Of a DNA stretch of 64,000 nt, positions 26,242 to 34,812 are shown piece after piece (within the stretch, counting starts at the first letter, position 1; each line of letters begins with the position of its first letter). The position numbers and the translations under genes were made by a program. Under the pieces are notes generated by a model. The model made no database searches, was not told the origin of the DNA, and saw only the letters and a program-made list of their open reading frames with translations. Where the stretch lies: NCBI GenBank assembly GCA_026225235.1, contig JAMFSK010000050.1:1-64000 (forward strand). The letters are read 5' to 3'. Origin of the DNA: Burkholderiales bacterium (lineage in GTDB: Bacteria > Pseudomonadota > Gammaproteobacteria > Burkholderiales > Burkholderiaceae).

Positions 26242-26480
26242 TGTCCGCCAGCCGTGAAGGGATCTCCATCTACCCGCTCGCCCCCCTCTGGATGACCGCA
26301 CTCCTTAAGTCATTGGGCGTTCGTGAGCGAGGGCGGCGGCTAGGAGAGGGGATCTGGGGCCGATGACTAGACCGTGCACAAAATACATCGCCGTATGGGT
26401 GCAGAGGTGAATGCCGTAGAATCAGGCGTAAACCCTGACAACCTAACCGCGGCGCCTTTGCGCCGCTTGTCTTGTCCACC

Positions 26481-27638
26481 ATGCCCATTGCCCTGTTTGC
26501 TCTTGCCATCGCCGCTTTCGCGGTGGGAACTTCCGAATTTGTCGTCATGGGGCTGCTGCCGGACGTGGCACGCGATCTCAGCGTTTCGATTCCCTCCGCG
26601 GGCATGCTCGTGACGGGTTATGCGTTGGGGGTGACTATTGGCGCGCCCATTGTTGCGATAGCGATCGCCCGGGTTCCGCGCAAGCGTGCACTGATGATCC
26701 TGATTAGCACCTTCGTGATGGGCAATGCGCTTTGCGCAGTCGCCCCAAATTACGCGGTCCTGATGTTCGCCCGCGTGCTCACCGCCTTCGGCCACGGGGC
26801 GTTCTTCGGCATTGGCTCGGTGGTCGCTGCCAGCCTCGTCGCGCCGAACAAGCGTGCCCAGGCGATGGCGCTTCTCTTTACTGGCCTGACCGTCGCGAAC
26901 GTGCTCGGAGTGCCTTTGGGCACCGCGCTCGGTCAGTTCGCGGGATGGCGCACGCCATTCTGGGTGGTCAGCGCCATCGCAATCGTTGCCGCCGTGGCAG
27001 TGGCGGTCTGCTTGCCGAACGACATCGCGATGCAACGGACCAGTCTAGCGCGCGAGTTCCGTGTGCTCAGGAACCCGCAGGTCTTGTTCGGGCTGGGCGG
27101 AAGCGCCTTGAGCTCGGCCGCGCTGTTCTCCGTCTTCACTTACATCACGCCGATTCTCGAAGACGTCACAGGATTCACGCCGCACGCAGTGACGATTGCC
27201 TTGCTGGTGTTCGGTCTCGGGCTCACGGTCGGCAGCACTTTGGGCGGCCGCCTCGCCGACTGGCGCCTGATGCCTTCGTTGCTGGCTTTGCAGACCGTGC
27301 TTGCGCTCGTCATGGTGGCGTTCAGCGTCGCCATGCACGAGCCGATCGCGGCCGTCATCACGATGTTTGTCTGGGGTGTCTTTGCATTTGCGATTGTGCC
27401 GCCGCTTCAGATGCTGATCGTCGACCGCGCGAGTGATGCGCCCAACCTTGCCGCTACGCTCAACCAGGGCGCCTTCAACCTCGGCAACGCGACGGGTGCG
27501 TGGCTCGGAGGCACCGCACTGGCCGCCGGTGTCTCGCTGAGCACGCTGCCGTGGGTCGGCCTGATCTGCGTGCTGCTGGCCCTTGCCGTGATGGGATGGT
27601 CGGTCCTGCAGATGCGACGCGCCGCCGCGTTGGCCTGA
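26481..27638 (+). CDS. MFS transporter, DHA1 family (AraJ/YdhP-like)
   Basis: 385 residues from the ATG at 26481 (a TTG three codons earlier is in frame; neither has a clear ribosome site). Twelve membrane helices; VGTSEFVVMGLLPDVARDL in TM1-2 and motif A region IAIARVPRKRALMIL are typical of the arabinose/purine efflux group. It follows the feruloyl-CoA synthase by 239 nt. A role in aromatic efflux is possible but the context is weak. Confidence 0.86.
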   Translation: MPIALFALAIAAFAVGTSEFVVMGLLPDVARDLSVSIPSAGMLVTGYALGVTIGAPIVAIAIARVPRKRALMILISTFVMGNALCAVAPNYAVLMFARVLTAFGHGAFFGIGSVVAASLVAPNKRAQAMALLFTGLTVANVLGVPLGTALGQFAGWRTPFWVVSAIAIVAAVAVAVCLPNDIAMQRTSLAREFRVLRNPQVLFGLGGSALSSAALFSVFTYITPILEDVTGFTPHAVTIALLVFGLGLTVGSTLGGRLADWRLMPSLLALQTVLALVMVAFSVAMHEPIAAVITMFVWGVFAFAIVPPLQMLIVDRASDAPNLAATLNQGAFNLGNATGAWLGGTALAAGVSLSTLPWVGLICVLLALAVMGWSVLQMRRAAALA

Positions 27639-27750
27639 GCTCTGCGGGAAGCCCCTTATTCAGTCTTTAAAAACGCCGCCGTAATTGCAGGGGAGAAGAT
27701 GCGACGCCCTTGTGGGCGACCCGTGCAACCGTGTCATTGAGGAGGCGTTC

Positions 27751-29154
27751 ATGAGGGGCTTCAGCTTTCGTCGAAAGAGCGATATGCGCTCGGTTGTCGG
27801 CGATATCGCCACGCAGGCTGGCAAACTCAGCATCGAGATTTGCGATGTGTCAGGGCACGTTGAAGAGGTCTCGTCCCGGGTTCAGCGGCAGACTCAGGTC
27901 TGTCATTCGCTGCGCGAATCGGCGACGCTGACCATGGAGGGCAATCACCGGATTGCCGCCGCCGCCCGCGAAATGCGAACCGTGACGACCGAGGCTGCGA
28001 CCCATGTGCAGGGATCGCAGCAAACGCTCGACGCTTCGCTGGCCGACATTCACGGCCTGGTCGAAGGCGTGACGGTCATCGAGAGCGAGATCGGCGCACT
28101 GCGTGCCGCGCTGGCCCATGTGAGCCGCGTGTCAGAAGAAATTTCGATGATCGCGCGCCAGACCCACCTGCTCGCACTGAATGCCGCGATCGAAGCCGCC
28201 CGCGCCGGGGACTCGGGCAAAAGCTTTGCCGTGGTCGCGGCCGAGGTCAAGAACCTGTCAGCCAAGACAGCGGCTGCGACAAGCCAGATTGAAACGACTT
28301 TGGCGCAGCTGACCCGCCAGACCGAACAATTGATCTCGGAGGGCTCAGTCAACACGGCACGCGCGCACCGCGTGCGCGAAGGCACGCGGATGATCGGCGA
28401 TGTGGTCCATTCTGCTGGCACCGCGATTACCCGACTGAACACCGAGGCGGGGCAAATCGCCGCATTGTCCGGTGAGATCGAGACCCGTTGCAACGGGCTC
28501 GAGGCGCAGGTGCTGGAAATGGCGAGCGGTGTCGAAGACTCAAGCGAGAACTTCGTGCAGGCGCGAGATCGCCTCGGAACGCTGCTGAGCGTTTCGGAGA
28601 CGTTGATCGAACTGACGGCCGCGGCAGGCGTGGAAACAGCCGATTCGCGCTTTATCGTTGCGGTTCAACGGGCTGCGGGCGCGATCAGCAAGCGCTTCGA
28701 AGACGCCGTTTCACGGGGGGAGATCTCGCTGGGCGACCTCTTTGACAGCACCTATGCACCGATCCCGCAAACCAATCCGCCGCAGTGCATGACGCGTTTC
28801 ACCGAATTTACCGATCGTGTATTGCCTGCGATCCAGGAGCCTTTGCTGAAGTTCGACGAGCGAGTCGCATTTTGTGCCGCGGTCGATGTCCGCGGTTATT
28901 TACCGACGCACAACCTCAAGTTCTCACAGCCCCAAAGGCAAGACCCGGTATGGAATGCGGCGAACTGCCGCAATCGCCGGGTGTTCAACGATCGCACCGG
29001 ACTCGCGGCGGGCTCGCATTCCAAGCCGTTCCTGTTGCAGACCTACAGGCGCGATATGGGCGGCGGCGCGTACGTCCTGATGAAAGACGCGTCAGCGCCG
29101 ATCGTCGTTGGAGGCCAGCATTGGGGTGGCCTCGGGATGGGCTATCGCGTGTGA
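27751..29154 (+). CDS. Cytoplasmic methyl-accepting chemotaxis protein
   Basis: 467 residues; GGAGG is 6 nt before the ATG. No membrane segment. The chemoreceptor hairpin appears early ([23 protein letters not shown] at ~130-152). The C-terminal domain (~330-467) contains [36 protein letters not shown], and ends [14 protein letters not shown]. This is a sensory module placed after the signalling region, unlike transmembrane receptors. It probably senses an intracellular signal; the Cys and His residues could bind a metal or redox cofactor, but this is inference. No chemotaxis kinase genes adjoin. Confidence 0.88.
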   Translation: MRGFSFRRKSDMRSVVGDIATQAGKLSIEICDVSGHVEEVSSRVQRQTQVCHSLRESATLTMEGNHRIAAAAREMRTVTTEAATHVQGSQQTLDASLADIHGLVEGVTVIESEIGALRAALAHVSRVSEEISMIARQTHLLALNAAIEAARAGDSGKSFAVVAAEVKNLSAKTAAATSQIETTLAQLTRQTEQLISEGSVNTARAHRVREGTRMIGDVVHSAGTAITRLNTEAGQIAALSGEIETRCNGLEAQVLEMASGVEDSSENFVQARDRLGTLLSVSETLIELTAAAGVETADSRFIVAVQRAAGAISKRFEDAVSRGEISLGDLFDSTYAPIPQTNPPQCMTRFTEFTDRVLPAIQEPLLKFDERVAFCAAVDVRGYLPTHNLKFSQPQRQDPVWNAANCRNRRVFNDRTGLAAGSHSKPFLLQTYRRDMGGGAYVLMKDASAPIVVGGQHWGGLGMGYRV

Positions 29155-29261
29155 GCGTTCATGATGCCGGTGCCGGTGCCGTCGCTCCTCGACGAGGAAT
29201 CGACGAATGAGAGACCAGCCCGCGTTCCTCTTGTTCTCGTCGATATCCGTCGCAGACCGCG

Positions 29262-30002
29262 TTATAAAGCGAGGCCACCATCGATGGTGAGACTCGATCC
29301 CGTCATATAGCCTGACTCCTGGCTTGCCAGATAGCTGACCAGACCCGCAATCTCGTCGGGTTCGCCGGCGCGTTTGACAGGAATGAGCGGTTTAAGCGAC
29401 TCGATATGAGCAACTGTCATATCCGTCACGGTGGGACCCGGTTGAATGTTGTTGACGGTAATGCCCCGGCCGGCAAGGTCAACGGCAATACCCTTCACCA
29501 TGACAGCGACAGCAGCCTTCGTCATCGAATAGACGCTTGAGCCTGGATATCCGCTTCGCACGGCCGTGTTGCTGCCGATTGTGATGATCCGTCCGCCATG
29601 GGGAAGATGCGCCGCCACCGCCTGGATGGCGAGAAACACGCCGCGCACGTTGACGTTCAGCATCCGGTCGAGATCTTCGAGACTCACCGATGCGACGTCG
29701 CCCATCAGCAGGATGCCCGCGTTGACGACTGCAATGTCGAGCTTGCCGAAACGATCCAGGGTCTGCGCGACCGCCGCCTTGATCGCCTCAGGATCGGCGC
29801 TGTCGGCTGCGATGGCAAGGCCGGTTTGCCCGGCTGCCTCGATTGCCTTGACCGTTTGAGCGGCGCGGTCCGGCGCGGACACATAGGTCAGCGCGACATC
29901 GGCGCCATCGCTCGCCAGCCGTCTCGCTGCGGCTGCGCCGATGCCGCGTGAGCCACCAAAGACAATGCCGACCTTTCCAGACAGTTCGCGATTTTCGTTC
30001 AT
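29262..30002 (-). CDS. Short-chain dehydrogenase/reductase
   Basis: 246 residues; GGAGAG is 5 nt before the ATG. Classical SDR: cofactor motif GGSRGIG at ~16-22, NAG at ~94-96, catalytic Ser in GSNTAVRSGYPG, Tyr/Lys in YSMTK, C-terminal DGGLAL. NADPH preference is suggested by the basic residue after the glycine motif. Lies 98 nt downstream of a TetR gene on the same strand, and an operator-like motif precedes both. Resembles quinone/ketone reductases that TetR proteins derepress after electrophile exposure; substrate unknown. Confidence 0.9.
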   Translation of the reverse strand: MNENRELSGKVGIVFGGSRGIGAAAARRLASDGADVALTYVSAPDRAAQTVKAIEAAGQTGLAIAADSADPEAIKAAVAQTLDRFGKLDIAVVNAGILLMGDVASVSLEDLDRMLNVNVRGVFLAIQAVAAHLPHGGRIITIGSNTAVRSGYPGSSVYSMTKAAVAVMVKGIAVDLAGRGITVNNIQPGPTVTDMTVAHIESLKPLIPVKRAGEPDEIAGLVSYLASQESGYMTGSSLTIDGGLAL

Positions 30003-30012
30003 TCATCTCTCC

Positions 30013-30032
30013 GTTATTGACAGATCGGTCCA
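30013..30032 (-). promoter_or_regulatory. Candidate TetR operator upstream of the SDR gene
   Basis: Minus-strand TGGACCGATCTGTCAATAAC, 10 nt before the SDR ATG, matches 18 of 20 bases of a site upstream of the TetR gene. Its core GACMGATCKGTC is a near-palindrome, as expected for a TetR dimer. Confidence 0.6.
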
Positions 30033-30100
30033 TAAGAGGGCGTGCGTCTACCGCGCCGGACCTTATGGTCCTGGCGCTACCTGAACGGGGCAGAGCCCGC

Positions 30101-30685
30101 TTAGGTTTTTCTCAAGCGATTGATTGCAAACTTTGCCATGCTGCGCAGACCTTCAGCGTCGCCACCGGCGCGAGCGCCGAGCTGGAGGCCTTGCATCGTC
30201 ATCTGCACAAAAGCGGCAGTTTCCTGGGTGTCGATAGAGGCATCGATCTCTCCGCAGGCCTGGCCTTCCCGGATGCGGTCGGCCAGGCGTTTGGATAGCA
30301 CTGGGCCCACCCATTTGCGCAGCGCCACCAGCTCAGCATCCGTAGCGCCAAACTCACATACAGCGCCGACGCCCATGCACCCAAGGGCACGGACCTCATC
30401 GTCATCGGCGATTAAGCCCAGCAGCAGCGCCTCAATGCCAGCCAGCGGTGACGCGCTGCTGTTCAGGCGCTCAAGGTGGCTGGCGGTACTTGTCTGCTGG
30501 TATTGCTCCAGGGCTTCAAGGTAGAGCTTGCGCTTGTCGCCGAACGCGTTGTACAGACTCTGCCGCCCGATGTTCATCGCAAGGAGCAAATCTTCCGTTG
30601 AGGTCGAGGCATAGCCTTTCGCCCAGAACACGCGTGTCGCGCGTTCCAGGGCCTCATCTCGATCGAACTCTCTTGGTCTCACCAT
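30101..30685 (-). CDS. TetR-family transcriptional regulator
   Basis: 194 residues. N-terminal HTH (~10-55; STEDLLLAMNIGRQSLYNAFGDKRKLY) and a helical effector domain with a conserved Cys-containing GCMGVGAVCEFG segment (~100-113). The Cys residues could make it responsive to electrophiles or quinones, as in related repressors. It probably represses itself and the SDR gene downstream through the shared operator. Confidence 0.9.
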   Translation of the reverse strand: MVRPREFDRDEALERATRVFWAKGYASTSTEDLLLAMNIGRQSLYNAFGDKRKLYLEALEQYQQTSTASHLERLNSSASPLAGIEALLLGLIADDDEVRALGCMGVGAVCEFGATDAELVALRKWVGPVLSKRLADRIREGQACGEIDASIDTQETAAFVQMTMQGLQLGARAGGDAEGLRSMAKFAINRLRKT

Positions 30686-30704
30686 GGCGCAACGATATTA
30701 GTTG

Positions 30705-30724
30705 TGGACTGGTCTGTCAATAAC
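30705..30724 (+). promoter_or_regulatory. Candidate TetR operator upstream of the TetR gene
   Basis: TGGACTGGTCTGTCAATAAC lies 20 nt before the TetR ATG, in opposite orientation to the matching SDR site. A second half-site (CAGATCGACC) follows at once, extending the dyad. Confidence 0.6.
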
Positions 30725-30832
30725 AGATCGACCAGACCGGGTCGAATCGAATCACGGGTGCGCGCCAGATGCAGGCAACGCTTCAGTAGTCCGGTCGCCA
30801 TTCGGCAAGATGCAGCACCGCAAAGCGAGGCG

Positions 30833-32134
30833 CTAATGGTCCAGGCTGTGGCGAACGGTCTTCACCTGCTGAGCCGTCACCGCAGACGCGTTATTGCCCC
30901 AACTCGACCGGACGAACGTGGCCAGCTCGGCGACCTGCTCGTCGTCGTAGCGCCATGCGAACGGCGGCATGGCGAGCGGCGAGGGCGCGCTCGCCGTCGA
31001 AGGCAGACGAGAGCCGTTGAGGACGACCGCAATCAACGAGTCAGGCTGGCTTGCCAGCACCATCGGATTGTTTGCCAGCGACGGGAAAACGCGCGATGCG
31101 CCTTGCCCGTTCTGACGGTGACATGCCGCACAGCTGTCGATATAGAAGCTCGCACCCGGCCCTGTTGCGCTTCCGGCCATGATTGATTTCAGCGTGGCAT
31201 CGTTCGCCTGGAACGCGGTCGCGTCGGACGGCCTGGGAGGCAGGCTTTTCAGATACACCGCGATGGCGTGAAGATCGGCGTCGTTCAGGTACTGCGTACT
31301 GTGCTCGATCACTTCGCCCATCGAACCGGTGACCGCGGAATGCGAGTCGCGCCCCGTTTGAAGCACTGCGACGATGTCCGCCTCCGACCAGTTACCCAAC
31401 CCCGACCCGGCATTGCCGCGCAGGTTGATCGGCGATGTGTTGTCGAGCTTCGAGCCCGACAGGAAGCGCGATGTCTTGCCCGTCAGGTCAAGCTCCTGCA
31501 TGGCGACGCCACGCGGTGTGTGGCAGGCGCCGCAATGCGCCAGCCCCTGCACGAGGTAGGCGCCCCGGTTCCATTCGACGCTTTGAGTGTCTTCGGGCCG
31601 GAAAGGCGAATCGTCATGAAACGCCCGGTTCCAGATGGCGAGTGGCCAGCGCATGCTCAGCGGCCACTCGATATCCGAGGGCCGGTTCTCCTGGCTCGAT
31701 GCGGGCGCCCGGGTGGTGAAGTACGCGTACAGATCCTTGAGGTCTGCATCGCTGACTTTCGCGTAGGACGTATACGGCATGGCCGGGTAAAGATGTCGTC
31801 CGTCCTTCGCAATGCCTTCGCGCATGACGCGCACGAAGTCGCTGAACGAGTAATCGCCCATGCCATGCACGCGATCGGAGCTGATGTTGTTCGAGTAGAT
31901 CGTGCCGACCGGCGTCTTGAATGGATACCCGCCCGCATAGGGCGCACCGCCCTTGACCGTATGACATGCCATGCAGTCGCCGACGCGTGCAAGGTATTCG
32001 CCATGCACCGCGTCGCCGGAGCCTGCGCCGACATCCGCGGCCACGTTGATAGATGGCTCGGTCCACGCAGTGGTCCAGCAGCCGGCGAATGCCACCGCGG
32101 CCAAGACAAGAGGGATGAGGACTTTTCGCATCAC
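30833..32134 (-). CDS. Triheme cytochrome c subunit of a membrane-bound dehydrogenase
   Basis: 433 residues with an N-terminal export signal (~1-25). Three c-type heme sites: CMACH at 54-58, CGACH near 200 and CAACH near 337, each followed by a Met-containing cytochrome fold. Matches the cytochrome subunit of gluconate/alcohol/sorbitol dehydrogenases, which passes electrons from the flavoprotein to ubiquinone. It is the last gene of a three-gene operon, 6 nt after the GMC flavoprotein gene. No membrane helix besides the signal, so peripheral attachment is likely. Confidence 0.92.
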   Translation of the reverse strand: MMRKVLIPLVLAAVAFAGCWTTAWTEPSINVAADVGAGSGDAVHGEYLARVGDCMACHTVKGGAPYAGGYPFKTPVGTIYSNNISSDRVHGMGDYSFSDFVRVMREGIAKDGRHLYPAMPYTSYAKVSDADLKDLYAYFTTRAPASSQENRPSDIEWPLSMRWPLAIWNRAFHDDSPFRPEDTQSVEWNRGAYLVQGLAHCGACHTPRGVAMQELDLTGKTSRFLSGSKLDNTSPINLRGNAGSGLGNWSEADIVAVLQTGRDSHSAVTGSMGEVIEHSTQYLNDADLHAIAVYLKSLPPRPSDATAFQANDATLKSIMAGSATGPGASFYIDSCAACHRQNGQGASRVFPSLANNPMVLASQPDSLIAVVLNGSRLPSTASAPSPLAMPPFAWRYDDEQVAELATFVRSSWGNNASAVTAQQVKTVRHSLDH

Positions 32135-32140
32135 CGCCTC

Positions 32141-33919
32141 TTATGTCTGAACCAGCGGGCCGGGGTTCTTCAGGTACTGCGAGCAGATGTGGCTTGCAGC
32201 CCAGTAGGCGAGCGCACCGACAAGACCCGTCGGGTTGTAGCCGATCCCGTGCGCGAAGGTGTTCGAACCGAGCACGAACACATTGGGCACATCCCAGCTT
32301 TGCAGGTACTTGTTGACCGCGCTGGTCTTCGGGTCGGCGCCCATCGGCGTGCCGCCGCATACATGGGTGCTCTGATACGGGCGGGTGTCCCAATGCATGC
32401 CGGGCTTGAAGACGCGGCCGGAGATGCTCCTGGGGTTCATCGCTTGACCGATTTCCATCATTTTGCCGCCGACGTAGGCTGCCGAGCGGAGGTCGTTGTC
32501 TTGCCAATCGAAGGTGAGGCGCAGCAGCGGAGAACCGTAAGCATCTTTGTACGCGGGATCGAGATCCGCGTAGTACGCGCGGTTGGCCAGGCTCGTGCAC
32601 TGTGACTCGATGCGGCCGGTATGCACGAAATTGTCCACCACCGCCTGCTTCCATTCGGTGCCCCACTTCGGCGTGCCTTCAGGAAGTGGAACACCGCGCA
32701 CCGGTCCATTGCCGGTCTGGCGACCCCAGATCACACCGCCCCCGATAAAACCCAATGGGCCGTGATCGAAGTTGTCGGCATTGAATTCCTCGACGACCTG
32801 ACCGCCGCCGCCCGTGCCGATGAATTGATTGATGTAGACGTCTTTGTCCCAGAACAGGTTGACGCTATTGATGTACTGGTAGCACATGTTGCGACCCACC
32901 ACACCTTCGTTGGTGTCGACATTGAATGGCGTACCGATCTTCGAAGACAGCATCAGCCGGATGTTATGCAAGTGAAATGCAGCGAGGATGACCAGATCCG
33001 CGGTTTGCTCGACCTCATTGCCTTCAGCGTCGACATAGGTCACGCCGACCGCACGCTTGCCGGTGCTGTCGAGGTTGACGCGCAGGACATGTGAATTCAC
33101 GCGCAGCTCGAAGTTCGGCTTGCGCAACAGGGCAGGGATGATCGTGGTTTGCGGCGTGGCTTTCGAATAGTTCAGACAGCCGTAGTCGCTGCAAAAGCCG
33201 CAGAAGTTGCACGGCCCAAGTTGGCACCCATATTCGTTCTGGTAGGCACCCGATGCATTTCCCGCCGGCAGCGGAAAAGGTTTGTAGCCGAGGCTGCTGG
33301 CGGCCGTGGCAAACAGACGGCCAGTCGGGTGATCGGGTAGCGGCGGCAGCGGGTATTCGCGAGAGCGATAACCCTCGAACGGATTGCCCCCTGCGATTGG
33401 CGTGCCTTTGATATTACCCGCCTTGCCCGAGGTGCCGCATACATATTCGAAGCGGTCGAAGTGTGTCTCGAGTTCATCGTAGGAGACACCCCAGTCCTGA
33501 AGATTCATGTCGGCCGGAATGAACTTTTCGCCGTACCGTTCTTTTACCCGGCTGAACAGGCGCAGCTCATCGGGGCTCACTCGCGACTGCACACCGGACC
33601 AGTGAGTGCCCGCGCCGCCCACGCCTTCACCCGGTTTGAACGAGCCCATCTGCCGATACGGCAGGGCGACGTCGTTCTTTGTGTGGCGAGCCGTGACAGT
33701 GGTCTTCGCGAGGTTCTGGAGCAGTGCTTGCCGCGCGGAGTATTTAACTTCGTCGACGATCTGCGGGTAAGCGAAATCGGGAATCGTATCGCGGTTGTCC
33801 CCCCGTTCGAGTGCCACCACGTCGAGTCCGGCGTTCGCCAGTTCGATCGCCATGATGGCGCCGGTCCAGCCGAAGCCCACGATGACCGCGTCGGTATGTT
33901 TTTTGACGATCGTGGCCAT
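32141..33919 (-). CDS. GMC-type FAD dehydrogenase, gluconate 2-dehydrogenase-like large subunit
   Basis: 592 residues from the ATG at 33919. FAD-binding GFGWTGA at ~15-21; C-terminal GMC region THVCGGTPMGADP and GSNTFAHGIGYNPTG with the probable catalytic His residues. Cys232, Cys237, Cys240, Cys243 and Cys248 form a cluster of the kind that holds a 3Fe-4S centre in FAD-dependent glucose dehydrogenase. No signal peptide of its own; it would be co-exported with the TAT-targeted gamma subunit encoded just upstream. Length fits gluconate/2-ketogluconate dehydrogenase better than the shorter glucose enzyme. Sugar-acid substrate is inferred. Confidence 0.9.
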   Translation of the reverse strand: MATIVKKHTDAVIVGFGWTGAIMAIELANAGLDVVALERGDNRDTIPDFAYPQIVDEVKYSARQALLQNLAKTTVTARHTKNDVALPYRQMGSFKPGEGVGGAGTHWSGVQSRVSPDELRLFSRVKERYGEKFIPADMNLQDWGVSYDELETHFDRFEYVCGTSGKAGNIKGTPIAGGNPFEGYRSREYPLPPLPDHPTGRLFATAASSLGYKPFPLPAGNASGAYQNEYGCQLGPCNFCGFCSDYGCLNYSKATPQTTIIPALLRKPNFELRVNSHVLRVNLDSTGKRAVGVTYVDAEGNEVEQTADLVILAAFHLHNIRLMLSSKIGTPFNVDTNEGVVGRNMCYQYINSVNLFWDKDVYINQFIGTGGGGQVVEEFNADNFDHGPLGFIGGGVIWGRQTGNGPVRGVPLPEGTPKWGTEWKQAVVDNFVHTGRIESQCTSLANRAYYADLDPAYKDAYGSPLLRLTFDWQDNDLRSAAYVGGKMMEIGQAMNPRSISGRVFKPGMHWDTRPYQSTHVCGGTPMGADPKTSAVNKYLQSWDVPNVFVLGSNTFAHGIGYNPTGLVGALAYWAASHICSQYLKNPGPLVQT

Positions 33920-33923
33920 GCGC

Positions 33924-34646
33924 CTAACCTCGCTTTCCGTACATGCTGACCGGCCCATAGGGGTAGGGCTTCGATTCGACGGCCCATTCCACGTAGTCGG
34001 CGCGCACGCCCGGGTAGCCCATCATTTTCCACGCGGCCATGTTCTTGTTGCCCCCGTGCATGGGGTCGCAAAAATAGCCCTCCATGACGTTGGTCAAGAG
34101 GAAGCCGTTGAAGAACGTCTTGAGGTTGAATTCATCTTTGACCTCGCCGGCTTCCATCTGCTTGAGGAAGGCGGTCTGTTGAGCGGGCTGCAGTTCCGCA
34201 AACGCCTTGCCGCCGAAGTTCGCGCGGCAGTAGGCGTTGATGGCGCGGATGCCGAGCCGGTATTGCTGCTTGGGCGTGAGTTTGGACTGATAGCCAAATT
34301 CGGCCTCGCCCTTCAGGAACGGCCCCTCCATGTACCAGCGCGAAGCGTCGCCATAGGGTGTCTGCATCTGTCGGTCGATATACTGCGGCACCCCCAGTTC
34401 CACCGCGCCAGGTCCTACATGATCCTTCGGGATCAGTTGATCGCAGGCGGCGTTCACGAAAGCCCATTCTTCTGGCGTGAAGTAACCGGGCTGGTAGTTT
34501 TCCTCGGCGGGCTGATTCGGAGGCGGTGCGCTCAACGTCCGGCCGTCGGCCGTGGGGAGGAGTGCAGTGGCTGAAGTCGAGATCGCCGCGAGGGGCGCGA
34601 TCGCGATCGTCCGCTTGAGAAATGAGCGTCGACTGTTTTCGTTCAA
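33924..34646 (-). CDS. Gluconate 2-dehydrogenase gamma-type subunit (TAT-exported)
   Basis: 240 residues. Twin-arginine signal SRRSFLKR at ~5-12 with a hydrophobic stretch to ~30. The remainder matches the Gluconate_2-dh3 family: FTPEEWAFVNAACDQLIPKD, then GYFCDPMHGGNKNMAAWKMMGYPG. It carries no cofactor; it acts as hitch-hiker exporter and scaffold for the flavoprotein, whose gene starts 4 nt after its stop. First gene of the operon. Confidence 0.92.
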   Translation of the reverse strand: MNENSRRSFLKRTIAIAPLAAISTSATALLPTADGRTLSAPPPNQPAEENYQPGYFTPEEWAFVNAACDQLIPKDHVGPGAVELGVPQYIDRQMQTPYGDASRWYMEGPFLKGEAEFGYQSKLTPKQQYRLGIRAINAYCRANFGGKAFAELQPAQQTAFLKQMEAGEVKDEFNLKTFFNGFLLTNVMEGYFCDPMHGGNKNMAAWKMMGYPGVRADYVEWAVESKPYPYGPVSMYGKRG

Positions 34647-34812
34647 AGTCGCCCTCCTGTTCTACTTTGTGAGAGTGATGGGCCGCGTTTTTTTATTGCC
34701 TCGTGTCCATTCGCCGGACAGGACGGCCCAATATATCGACAATGTCGTGGGAAGTTTAGACGATATTGAATTGTTTGCGACCTGGCCCGGGCACCGACCG
34801 TTTTCAGAAGCG

